DNA of 15,361 bases. Origin: an uncultured Eubacteriales bacterium (GTDB lineage Bacteria; Bacillota; Clostridia; Oscillospirales; CAG-272). Shown here in pieces: positions 1 through 6,890 of the stretch. The stretch is taken from assembly GCA_900546635.1 (NCBI GenBank), contig URDS01000055.1:1-15361 (forward strand). The letters are read 5' to 3'. Position 1 is the stretch's first letter; every line of letters starts with the position of its first letter. Made by a program: the position numbers and the translations under genes. The notes under the pieces were generated by a model. It was not told the origin of the DNA and did not search any database. It saw only the letters and a list, made by a program, of their open reading frames with translations.

Positions 1-3
1 TGT

Positions 4-41
4 AAGGTGTTTACAAGGCGGCGCATGTCCGCCTTGTAAAC
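4..41. repeat. Left copy of a 32-bp exact repeat, forming a 13-bp hairpin
   Basis: Bases 4-35 are identical, in the same orientation, to 15210-15241 at the other end of the window. In this copy the element folds into a perfect stem: 9-21 pairs with 29-41 (13 bp) around a 7-nt loop, CGCATGT at 22-28. The right-hand copy keeps only the inner part of the stem. It lies past the 3' end of cysS. It looks like a dispersed intergenic palindromic repeat; whether it ends transcription cannot be judged because the window stops at base 1. Confidence 0.8.
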
Positions 42-71
42 GTATTTGATTTGCGGATTTTCACTTTTTTG

Positions 72-120
72 ACAGACAGAGACGCCCGAAACACATTGTG
101 TTTCGGGCGTCTCTGTCTGT
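72..120 (-). terminator. Perfect 23-bp hairpin behind cysS, possible transcript end
   Basis: Bases 72-94 pair without a mismatch with 98-120 around a 3-nt loop (ATT). The stem starts 6 nt after the cysS stop codon. On the coding (minus) strand it is followed by CAAAAAAGTG, so there is no U tract and it is not a canonical intrinsic terminator in that direction. On the plus strand it is followed, after about five bases, by an interrupted T-rich run. It may act as a 3' barrier or RNase III-type processing structure for the cysS mRNA, or be a weak terminator for a plus-strand transcript. The structure is certain; its role is inferred. Confidence 0.5.
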
Positions 121-126
121 ATCTCT

Positions 127-1530
127 TTATTTTTCGATCTTATATTTGGTGCCCTCGCGCGTGTCCTCCAGCACCACGCCGCGCTCAAGCAGCGCCGCGC
201 GGATTTCGTCCGCGCGCTTGTAATCCTTTTGTTTTTTTGCCGCCGCGCGCGCGGCAATCTGCTCCTCGATCTCACGGATAAAATCCGCGTCCGACTGCTC
301 GTTTCGGACAAAGCCGAGCAGCGCGGTCAATTCGTCATACAGCGCCTTGACCTCCTCCACGGAAGCCTTGGAAGCGCCGTTTTTGACTAAGAGGTTGAGT
401 TCCTTTACAATATCATAGACCGACGCGATCGCGCTTCCGGTATTGAAATCGTCGTCCATCGCTTCGATAAACGCGCGCTTTGCGTCTCTTGCGCGTTCCA
501 GCGCGCCGCTCTCGTCCGGCCAGGATGCGTCTGCCCTGACGTTGGAAAGATAAAATTCCGCATCGGCGCCGCAGTTGAAAATCCGTTCAAGCGCCGCGGC
601 CGACTGCGCGATGATCTCGCGGGAAAAGTTGATCGGACTCCGGTAATGCGCGCTCAGGATGAAATGGCGGATCGGCAGATACCCGAACTCGTCCGCGATC
701 TCGCGCACCGTAAAGAAATTGCCAAGCGACTTGGACATTTTTTTGTTGTCGATGTTGATATAGCCGTTGTGAAGCCAGAAACGCGCAAACGGATGTCCGG
801 TGCAGCACTCGGACTGTGCGATCTCGTTTTCGTGATGCGGGAAAGTCAAGTCCTGACCGCCGCAGTGAATGTCAATCGTTTCACCGAGATAGCGGCGCAC
901 CATGGCCGAGCACTCAATGTGCCAGCCCGGACGGCCTGCGCCGAACGGCGAATCCCAGGCGGGCTCGCCGGGTTTTGCCCCTTTCCAAAGCGCGAAATCA
1001 AGCGGGTTTTCCTTATGCAGCGCCACATCAATGCGCGCGCCCGCCTCCAAATCCTCAATCGGCATATGCGAGAGCTTGCCGTACTCCGGGAATTTGGTCG
1101 TGCGGAAATACACATCCCCGTCCGCAGAATACGCATATCCCTTGTCGAGCAGCGTCTGCACGATGCTGATAATCGTGTCGATGTTGTCCGTCGCCTTGGG
1201 ATGCACCGAAGCCGCGCGAACGCCCAGTCCCTTTGCATCCGTGAAATACTCGGCGATATACCGGTCGGCAATGTCCGAATAGGTCACGCCCTCCTCGTTT
1301 GCGCGCCGGATCACCTTGTCGTCAATGTCCGTGAAGTTCTGCACGAAGGTCACGTCAAATCCGCGGTATTCGAGATACCGGCGAAGCATGTCAAACACGA
1401 CAAAGCAGCGCGCGTTGCCCACATGGAAAAAGTTGTATACAGTCGGGCCGCAGGCATACATTTTTACCTTGCCCGCCTCAAGCGGGATAAATTCTTCTTT
1501 TTTTCTGGTCAGCGTATTGTAAAACTGCAT
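127..1530 (-). CDS. cysS: Cysteinyl-tRNA synthetase
   Basis: Cytoplasmic class I aminoacyl-tRNA synthetase that activates cysteine with ATP and charges tRNA-Cys. The 467-residue product has the normal family length. Visible signatures are the zinc site C27, C207, H232 and E236, the HIGH-type motif HVGN at 36-39, and KMSKS at 264-268. The C-terminal helical, tRNA-binding part follows from about 300. The ATG at 1528-1530 is chosen because GGAG (1537-1540) lies 6 nt upstream and the protein then starts MQFYNTLT, as expected. The frame stays open for 26 more codons into the end of cysE, but that extension is basic and lacks family character. It follows cysE by 16 nt, a usual pairing of cysteine synthesis and cysteine charging, and is the last gene before a strong hairpin. 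Identification is secure. Confidence 0.97.
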   Translation of the reverse strand: MQFYNTLTRKKEEFIPLEAGKVKMYACGPTVYNFFHVGNARCFVVFDMLRRYLEYRGFDVTFVQNFTDIDDKVIRRANEEGVTYSDIADRYIAEYFTDAKGLGVRAASVHPKATDNIDTIISIVQTLLDKGYAYSADGDVYFRTTKFPEYGKLSHMPIEDLEAGARIDVALHKENPLDFALWKGAKPGEPAWDSPFGAGRPGWHIECSAMVRRYLGETIDIHCGGQDLTFPHHENEIAQSECCTGHPFARFWLHNGYINIDNKKMSKSLGNFFTVREIADEFGYLPIRHFILSAHYRSPINFSREIIAQSAAALERIFNCGADAEFYLSNVRADASWPDESGALERARDAKRAFIEAMDDDFNTGSAIASVYDIVKELNLLVKNGASKASVEEVKALYDELTALLGFVRNEQSDADFIREIEEQIAARAAAKKQKDYKRADEIRAALLERGVVLEDTREGTKYKIEK

Positions 1531-1546
1531 GGTATTCTCCGTAAAT

Positions 1547-2341
1547 TTATTCTTCCCTCGGCGCTTCGGCCGCAGCTTCATTCGGGGCGGCGCCTGCCGC
1601 CTCCTCATACTGTTTCAGTTTGTTTTCCAGTTCCCATACTCTCCGCTCCACACGGCAGATCTCCTGCGCCACGGGATCGGGGATATGCACATGGTCAAGC
1701 GCTTCCTTGACCTTTTCCCCGTTGATGCGCACAACGCGCGCGGGCACGCCCACGGCGGTTGCGTTTTCGGGTACGGCTTCAAGCACCACGGCGTTGGATG
1801 CGATTTTCGCGCCCGCGCCGACCTCAAACGGACCGAGCACCTTTGCGCCCGCGCCGACCAGCACATTGTCGTGCAGGGTCGGGTGGCGCTTGCCGGTGTG
1901 TTTGCCGGTGCCGCCGAGCGTCACGCCCTGATAGAGCGTGCAGTTATCGCCGATCTCAGCGGTTTCTCCGATAACCACGCCGCTGCCGTGGTCGATCACA
2001 AGTCCACGGCCGATTTTCGCGCCGGGATGAATCTCGATTCCGGTCAAAAATTTTGCCCCCTGACTGATCGCGCGCGCGCTGATGGTGTGCCCTTTTTTGT
2101 AAAGCGCATGCGCGGCGCGGTGGAAAAGGACCGCGTGCAGCCCGGAATAGAGCAGCAAGACCTCAAGATCGCTCGTCGCGGCGGGGTCGCGGTCACGGAT
2201 AGCCGATATATCATATTGCAGATCGCGCCGGGCTTTTTTCAGCTTTTTCCCAAGCTTTGAAAAATCGGGAAGCGTCAGGTCTATATCCAGACGAAGCGTG
2301 TTCCCGCCCTTTTGCGCGGCGCGCGCGTTTTTTTGTTTCAT
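1547..2341 (-). CDS. cysE: Serine O-acetyltransferase
   Basis: Transfers acetyl from acetyl-CoA to L-serine, giving O-acetylserine, the precursor of cysteine. The 264-residue protein has an N-terminal helical part (about 38-95), then a left-handed beta-helix of hexapeptide repeats (about 100-195). The catalytic D117-H118 lies in the DHGSGVVIGETA segment, and GTGKHTGKRHP (134-144) matches the acetyl-CoA loop. Short bacterial forms are about 220 residues. Here there is a basic N-terminal extension of about 38 residues and a helical, Ala/Glu-rich tail after 215. The tail ends PREE rather than in the terminal Ile used to dock onto cysteine synthase in well-studied relatives, so that complex may not form. 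The ATG has GAGGTGAT about 5 nt upstream. A promoter candidate lies just ahead, so it can be expressed apart from rsgA. Confidence 0.95.
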   Translation of the reverse strand: MKQKNARAAQKGGNTLRLDIDLTLPDFSKLGKKLKKARRDLQYDISAIRDRDPAATSDLEVLLLYSGLHAVLFHRAAHALYKKGHTISARAISQGAKFLTGIEIHPGAKIGRGLVIDHGSGVVIGETAEIGDNCTLYQGVTLGGTGKHTGKRHPTLHDNVLVGAGAKVLGPFEVGAGAKIASNAVVLEAVPENATAVGVPARVVRINGEKVKEALDHVHIPDPVAQEICRVERRVWELENKLKQYEEAAGAAPNEAAAEAPREE

Positions 2342-2361
2342 GCGATCACCTCGTGCCTTTG

Positions 2362-2390
2362 ATTATACATGACTGCGCGGCAAAAGTAAA
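2362..2390 (-). promoter_or_regulatory. Candidate internal sigma-A-type promoter for cysE-cysS
   Basis: On the minus strand TTTACT (2385-2390, four of six matches to TTGACA) is followed after 17 nt by TATAAT (2362-2367), a perfect -10. Transcription would start near 2355, leaving a leader of only about 15 nt that holds the GAGGTGAT ribosome binding site. This is the longest gap inside the gene array (66 nt). No T-box or other leader fits in so short a space. The promoter is predicted from sequence only. Confidence 0.55.
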
Positions 2391-2407
2391 GCCGTTTTCA
2401 AAGAAAG

Positions 2408-3331
2408 TCAGAAGCGCGGCGGCTTTTGCCATGCTTTTTTGTCCTTTAATACAGTATACAGTTCCACATAACTTTCGTGACGGGATTTTTCGATTTTTCC
2501 GTCCAAAACCGCTTCGACAATCGAACATCCCTCTTCCCGCAGATGCGTGCAGTCCGCATAGCGGCATGTGCCGAGATACGGGGCAAACTCCGGAAAAGCA
2601 TTTGCAAGATCCGAGACCTCCATAAAATCGAAGCGCACAAAATCCAGCATACTGAAGCCGGGCGTGTCGGCGATTAAGCCCCCAAACGCGGGAAAAAGCT
2701 CCACATGGCGCGTCGTATGCCGCCCGCGGGCGATCTTTTCGCTGATGTTCCCGGTCGCAAGGCCGAGATCCGGAAACAAAAGATTGAGCAGTGTGGATTT
2801 GCCGATGCCGGACGCCCCCGCAAGCGCGGCGGTCCTTCCCGGCAGCGTCTCTGAAAGGAAGGCGCGCACCGCGTCTATGCCTTTTCCCGACAGGGAACTG
2901 ACCTCAAACGTCCGAAAACCGCTTCGGCCGTAAATCTCGGAAAGACGCGCGGCCGCTTTTGCGTCCATATCGCTTTTGGTGATGATAAACACAGGCGAAA
3001 TGTCCGAATGCACGCAAATGGCGCTGAGTTTATCGAGTGTGGAAAGGGCGGGCGCGGGTTTTGCCGCCGCCGCGCAGATCAGCATCAGATCCAAATTGGC
3101 AAGCGGCGGGCGGATCAGCAAATTCTTTCTCGGAAGAATCTGTTCTATGTACCCCTCTCCGCTCTCTTCGAGCCGGAGGGTAACATTGTCGCCGACCTCA
3201 GGCGAAATCTGTTCATGCCGAAAGACGCCGCGGGCGCGGGCGGAATACAGCGTATCCCCGCACAAAATTTCGTATTTGCCGCCGACGCCCCGGAGAATCT
3301 TTCCGGTCTCGGTTCTCACTGTCCGTACCAT
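2408..3331 (-). CDS. rsgA: Ribosome small-subunit-dependent GTPase RsgA
   Basis: Late-stage 30S assembly GTPase that acts on the decoding region. From the ATG at 3329-3331 the protein has 307 residues, a normal length. It has an N-terminal OB-fold (about 1-75), then a circularly permuted GTPase domain in which G4 (TKSD, 118-121) precedes G1 (GASGIGKST, 172-180) and G3 (DTPG, 222-225). The C-terminal zinc site is C256, C261, H263 and C269. The start is uncertain: TTG at 3341-3343 is in frame, and GTG at 3317-3319 overlaps the prkC TGA as GTGA; none has a well-placed Shine-Dalgarno, which suggests translation coupled to prkC. In Bacillus subtilis the kinase PrkC phosphorylates RsgA (CpgA), so the adjacency may be functional. 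rpe and thiN, often next, are missing. Confidence 0.95.
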   Translation of the reverse strand: MVRTVRTETGKILRGVGGKYEILCGDTLYSARARGVFRHEQISPEVGDNVTLRLEESGEGYIEQILPRKNLLIRPPLANLDLMLICAAAAKPAPALSTLDKLSAICVHSDISPVFIITKSDMDAKAAARLSEIYGRSGFRTFEVSSLSGKGIDAVRAFLSETLPGRTAALAGASGIGKSTLLNLLFPDLGLATGNISEKIARGRHTTRHVELFPAFGGLIADTPGFSMLDFVRFDFMEVSDLANAFPEFAPYLGTCRYADCTHLREEGCSIVEAVLDGKIEKSRHESYVELYTVLKDKKAWQKPPRF

Positions 3332-5070
3332 TCGGCAAGCCAATCCTCAAAGCTCGTCGTCTCGGCGGACGGTGAGGTCGTTGTAACCACAGGCGCGCTT
3401 GCCTCGGCCTGCGCGGGTCCCTTGGAGATCACAAAATTGATTTTCGCCACCCCTTTCGGAACCTCGCTGCCCGATGTCAGGCTTTGATCGATAATAATGC
3501 CGTAATCGGCGTATTCGTCATACCGATAGCTGATCGAACCGAGACGCAGATCGCTCTTGACCAGCATTTCATAGGCGTCAACCGAGGTGGCCCCCACAAA
3601 ATTCGGCACAACGGTGGTCTCGATTTTTTCTCCGCGGCTGACGGTCAAAACGACCGTGCCGCCGGTGGGAACCGTTTCACCCGCGGTGGGAACGGTCGCG
3701 ATCACACAGCCGTCCGGCACAACATCGCTGTACTCCTCGTTGATGACGACCGTAAATCCTTTGTTGCGCAGATCAATCTGCGCCTGCCGCTTATCGGAAT
3801 AGGCGTAATTGTCCATCACAATCGTTTTCTCACCTTGGCTGACATAAAGTGTGAGATCCGCAAATTTCTGATTTTTCGGTCCCTTGCGGGTCTGACCGGC
3901 CAGAGGACTCTGCCGCAGAATCACGCCGCTCTCCACATTTTCTGAATACTCATATTTGACAATCACGCGGTAATTGGTTTTCTTCAGCGACTCGATCAGC
4001 GCCTCATCATATACTTTTCCGGTAAATTCCTCTACCTCAATGGTAACCGTGCTGTTCGCGTCGTCGCTGTCGTCGCTGAAGAAAAGCTCATTGACCACAA
4101 CAAACGCGCTGATCATAAATACCAGCAAAAACGCGGTGACAACCCCCATAATGATCGGAAGCATTGACGCGCGCTTGGCGCGCGCCGGCGTGTCCTTCGG
4201 CGGCGTGTTCTTCTGACGGAAAACAACGCCCGGATTCTCCCGAACCTTTTCCAAAAGGTCGATCATCTGCGTCGCAGTCTGAAAACGCTTGTCCTTGTCC
4301 TTTTCCATCGCAAACTGAATGATCTGCTCCAGTCCGCGCGGGATGGTCGGAATCAGTTCGGTCGGCGCTTTCGCGTTCTCGTTGATCTGTTTTAGCGCGA
4401 TGCTGACCGGGTTTTCACCGTCAAAAGGCAGGCGCCCCGTGATCATTTCATACATCAACACGCCGACAGAGTACAGATCGGTCCGGCGGTCGATGCCCTT
4501 TTCGCCCGCGGCCTGTTCGGGGCTGATATAGTAGACCGTGCCGATCGCCTTGTCGGTGGCGGTCAGCGTCTTTGCGTCGGGCAGCTTGGCGATGCCGAAA
4601 TCGGTCACCTTGATCTGCCCGTTTCTCAGCAGCATGATGTTCTGCGGCTTGATGTCCCGGTGGACAACCCCGCCGAGATGCGCATGTTCGAGCGCCCGCA
4701 GAATCTGAATCGAGTAGGAGATCGTCTCCTTCGCCGACAGCGCGCCCTTTCTCTGCATATAGGACTTGAGCGTGATGCCGTCGATATACTCCATGACGAT
4801 ATATTTATATTCGCCCTTGACCGACACGTCAAAAATCTTGACGATGTTGGGATGCGAAAGCATCAGGACGGCTTTGGACTCGTTGATAAAGCGCTGAACG
4901 GACACCTCGTCCGAGGCAAACTCGTCCTTTAGAATCTTGACGGCCACGACCGTTTTGCGGAAGATGTCGTCCGCCTCAAATACCATGGCCATTCCGCCGA
5001 CGCCGACTAAGCGTTTAAGCCGGTAGCGATCGTCCAGCATCAGTCCGATATAATTGTTGTATGCATCCAT
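3316..5070 (-). CDS. prkC: PASTA-domain Ser/Thr protein kinase (PrkC/Stk1 family)
   Basis: Membrane kinase that senses cell-wall fragments and phosphorylates cytoplasmic proteins. The 584 residues contain a Hanks-type kinase domain with Gly loop GVGGMAMV (23-30), Lys45, HRDIKPQN (137-144, catalytic D139), DFG (157-159), a Thr-containing activation segment (168-178) and SPE (183-185). One transmembrane helix (about 303-326) follows. Three extracellular PASTA-like repeats come next (about 342-413, 414-480, 484-551); the third has the clearest VPNFVG start. A Thr/Ser-rich tail ends with the aromatic peptide FEDWLAEWYGQ. The start at 5068-5070 fits the family pattern YIGLMLDDRYRL; GGAGG (5084-5088) lies 13 nt upstream. 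It sits 24 nt after its cognate phosphatase gene stp and overlaps rsgA. Confidence 0.96.
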   Translation of the reverse strand: MDAYNNYIGLMLDDRYRLKRLVGVGGMAMVFEADDIFRKTVVAVKILKDEFASDEVSVQRFINESKAVLMLSHPNIVKIFDVSVKGEYKYIVMEYIDGITLKSYMQRKGALSAKETISYSIQILRALEHAHLGGVVHRDIKPQNIMLLRNGQIKVTDFGIAKLPDAKTLTATDKAIGTVYYISPEQAAGEKGIDRRTDLYSVGVLMYEMITGRLPFDGENPVSIALKQINENAKAPTELIPTIPRGLEQIIQFAMEKDKDKRFQTATQMIDLLEKVRENPGVVFRQKNTPPKDTPARAKRASMLPIIMGVVTAFLLVFMISAFVVVNELFFSDDSDDANSTVTIEVEEFTGKVYDEALIESLKKTNYRVIVKYEYSENVESGVILRQSPLAGQTRKGPKNQKFADLTLYVSQGEKTIVMDNYAYSDKRQAQIDLRNKGFTVVINEEYSDVVPDGCVIATVPTAGETVPTGGTVVLTVSRGEKIETTVVPNFVGATSVDAYEMLVKSDLRLGSISYRYDEYADYGIIIDQSLTSGSEVPKGVAKINFVISKGPAQAEASAPVVTTTSPSAETTSFEDWLAEWYGQ

Positions 5071-5094
5071 TCCCCTACAGTTCCTCCGGAAATT

Positions 5095-5835
5095 TTACAG
5101 GCTGACCGCTACCGCGGTGATGTTGTCACTGCCGCCCGCCGCATTTGCGGCGTCTACAAGCGCCCGTGTAAAAGATTCGCAATCGCTGGTTTCAGCAAGC
5201 GTTTTCGTCATGGCGGCCGGGTCAATGTACCCGGACAGGCCGTCCGAGCACAGAAGCAGCGTTTTGCCCGTGTACTCCATTTTTTCAAGCACAAACACGT
5301 CCACGCTGACCTCTTTTTCCACGCCCACGGCGCGGGTGATTATGTTCTTTTTCGGATTGGTGCGCGCTTCTTCGGGCGTGATCTTGCCGATGTCCACCAG
5401 ATACTGCACAAACGAATGGTCGCGCGTGAGCTGCACCGTCCCCTCCCGGTCAATCAGATAGGCGCGGCTGTCCCCGACGTTGGCAATGTAGATTTTTTCA
5501 CGGACGCAGAGCGCGGCCACAAGCGTGGTGCCCATGCCCTCGCAGTCCGGATTGCCCGACGCCATCGCAAAAATCTTCGCGTTGGCGCGGTCCGCCGCCG
5601 TGGCAAGCGCCGCCTGTATAGCAGCCGGCTCGTTCATTTTCTTTTCTGCAAAAAACAGATCGAAATAGGCTTCCACCTCGTCGCGCGCCGTCGCCGAAGC
5701 GACTTCGCCCGCGTTGGCGCCGCCCATGCCGTCAAACACGGCGAAGAGGGCGCCGTCCGCATACTCCTTCGTAAGGCAGCAGTCCTCGTTCCGCTCGCGG
5801 ACGCTGCCGACATCGCTGATTGCAAAAAATTTCAT
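5095..5835 (-). CDS. stp: PP2C-family Ser/Thr protein phosphatase (Stp/PrpC)
   Basis: Metal-dependent phosphatase that reverses phosphorylation by the neighbouring PASTA kinase. The 246-residue length is typical. PPM motifs in order: RNED (15-18), DGMGG (35-39, metal ligand D35), GTT (102-104), GDSRAY (121-126), SDGLSGY (197-203, D198) and GSDNITAV (235-242, metal ligand D237). No membrane segment or signal peptide is seen, so it is cytoplasmic. The ATG overlaps the rlmN stop as ATGA (5832-5835), and GGAGGAG lies 5 nt upstream within the end of rlmN, so translation is probably coupled. Called Stp, PrpC or PphA in different Firmicutes. Confidence 0.96.
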   Translation of the reverse strand: MKFFAISDVGSVRERNEDCCLTKEYADGALFAVFDGMGGANAGEVASATARDEVEAYFDLFFAEKKMNEPAAIQAALATAADRANAKIFAMASGNPDCEGMGTTLVAALCVREKIYIANVGDSRAYLIDREGTVQLTRDHSFVQYLVDIGKITPEEARTNPKKNIITRAVGVEKEVSVDVFVLEKMEYTGKTLLLCSDGLSGYIDPAAMTKTLAETSDCESFTRALVDAANAAGGSDNITAVAVSL

Positions 5836-6890
5836 GTTGTCTCCTCCGTATGCACGGTTTGTCCCCTGCGAAGCTGTCCGCAGGAGGCGTTTATATCCGG
5901 GCCGAGCGTGCGCCGCACAGTGGCGGCGACGCCCAGCTGCTCCAGTGTCTTTTGAAATTGAAGAGCCTGCGCCCGGCTGCCCGTCCGAAATCCGCTCTCC
6001 GCTACCGCGTTGACCGGAATCAGGTTGACATGCAGCGCATCCTCTTTTGAAAAATACCGGCGAAGCAGCGCCGTGAGCATCTTAGCGTCTTTTGGCGAAT
6101 CGTTCTTTCCCGGAATCAGGGTGTACTCCATCGAAATTCGCCGTCCGGTGGCGGCAAAGTAATCCCGCGCGGCGCTCAGCAGCGCATCCAGCGGCCATTT
6201 TTTGTTGACCGGCATCAGCGCGCTCCGCGTCTCGTCGGTCGCCGCGTGCAGGGATATGGAAAGCGTGATCTGTAAATTTTCCTTTGCCAGCATACGGATT
6301 TTATCCGCAAGTCCCGACGTGGAAACCGATATATGACGCGCGCCGATGTTCATCCCGTCAGAAGACGTGACCAGGCGCAGAAAGGAAAGCGTGTTGTCGT
6401 AGTTGTCCAGCGGTTCGCCGATGCCCATCATCACAACGCCGTCGATGCGCTCGCCCGCGTCCCGCCCCGCCGCGGCGATTTGGCCGAGCATTTCGGAGGG
6501 GGTGAGGTCGCGCACTCGCCCGCCGAGCGTGGAAGCGCAGAAGCGGCAGCCCATGCGGCAGCCAGCCTGCGAGGAAATGCAGATGGTCGTGCCGTACTTG
6601 TAAAACATAACCACCGACTCAACCGTTTCCCCGTCCGGAAAGGCGAAAAGATATTTAATCGTCCCGTCGATAGACGAAACCAGCTTTTTTTCAATTTTCG
6701 GAATGCCGCTGTAACAGGTATCTGCAAGTTTTTGACGCAAAGACAACGGCAGATCGGTCATATCCTCAAAGTCCACGCCGCGGCTGAGCCACGCGCGGAT
6801 CTGTCCGGCGCGAAAAGCGGGCTCCCCAATGGAGCGGACATAGGCCTCCAGCGCATCGCGGGGCATGGATCCGACATCAATTTTGTTCAT
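5832..6890 (-). CDS. rlmN: 23S rRNA / tRNA adenine-C2 methyltransferase RlmN
   Basis: Radical SAM enzyme that methylates C2 of A2503 in 23S rRNA and A37 of some tRNAs, aiding translational fidelity. The 352 residues carry the [4Fe-4S] motif CRMGCRFC (C111, C115, C118), GIGEPLDN (156-163), SISLHA (211-216) and the methyl-carrying C337 in the INASCGQLR segment near the C terminus. E91 sits where the proposed general base of the family is found. A small N-terminal accessory domain (about 1-75) precedes the barrel. GGAG (6897-6900) lies 6 nt before the ATG. The start lies inside a 9-bp tandem repeat shared with the end of rsmB, which it overlaps by 14 nt. The gene's end overlaps the stp start by 4 nt. 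Confidence 0.97.
   Translation of the reverse strand: MNKIDVGSMPRDALEAYVRSIGEPAFRAGQIRAWLSRGVDFEDMTDLPLSLRQKLADTCYSGIPKIEKKLVSSIDGTIKYLFAFPDGETVESVVMFYKYGTTICISSQAGCRMGCRFCASTLGGRVRDLTPSEMLGQIAAAGRDAGERIDGVVMMGIGEPLDNYDNTLSFLRLVTSSDGMNIGARHISVSTSGLADKIRMLAKENLQITLSISLHAATDETRSALMPVNKKWPLDALLSAARDYFAATGRRISMEYTLIPGKNDSPKDAKMLTALLRRYFSKEDALHVNLIPVNAVAESGFRTGSRAQALQFQKTLEQLGVAATVRRTLGPDINASCGQLRRGQTVHTEETT

Noticed and set aside
51..281. A 76-codon plus-strand frame across the cysS 3' end
   Set aside because: It crosses the 23-bp hairpin, overlaps cysS antisense, and has no start signal.
1531..1608. 26-residue N-terminal extension of CysS
   Set aside because: It overlaps the cysE end, is not family-like, and the ATG at 1530 has a proper Shine-Dalgarno.
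646..1710. A 354-codon plus-strand frame opposite cysS
   Set aside because: Antisense to cysS catalytic motifs, no family features.
2342..2407. T-box or cysteine riboswitch ahead of cysE
   Set aside because: The gap is only 66 nt and shows no stem, T-box sequence or terminator.
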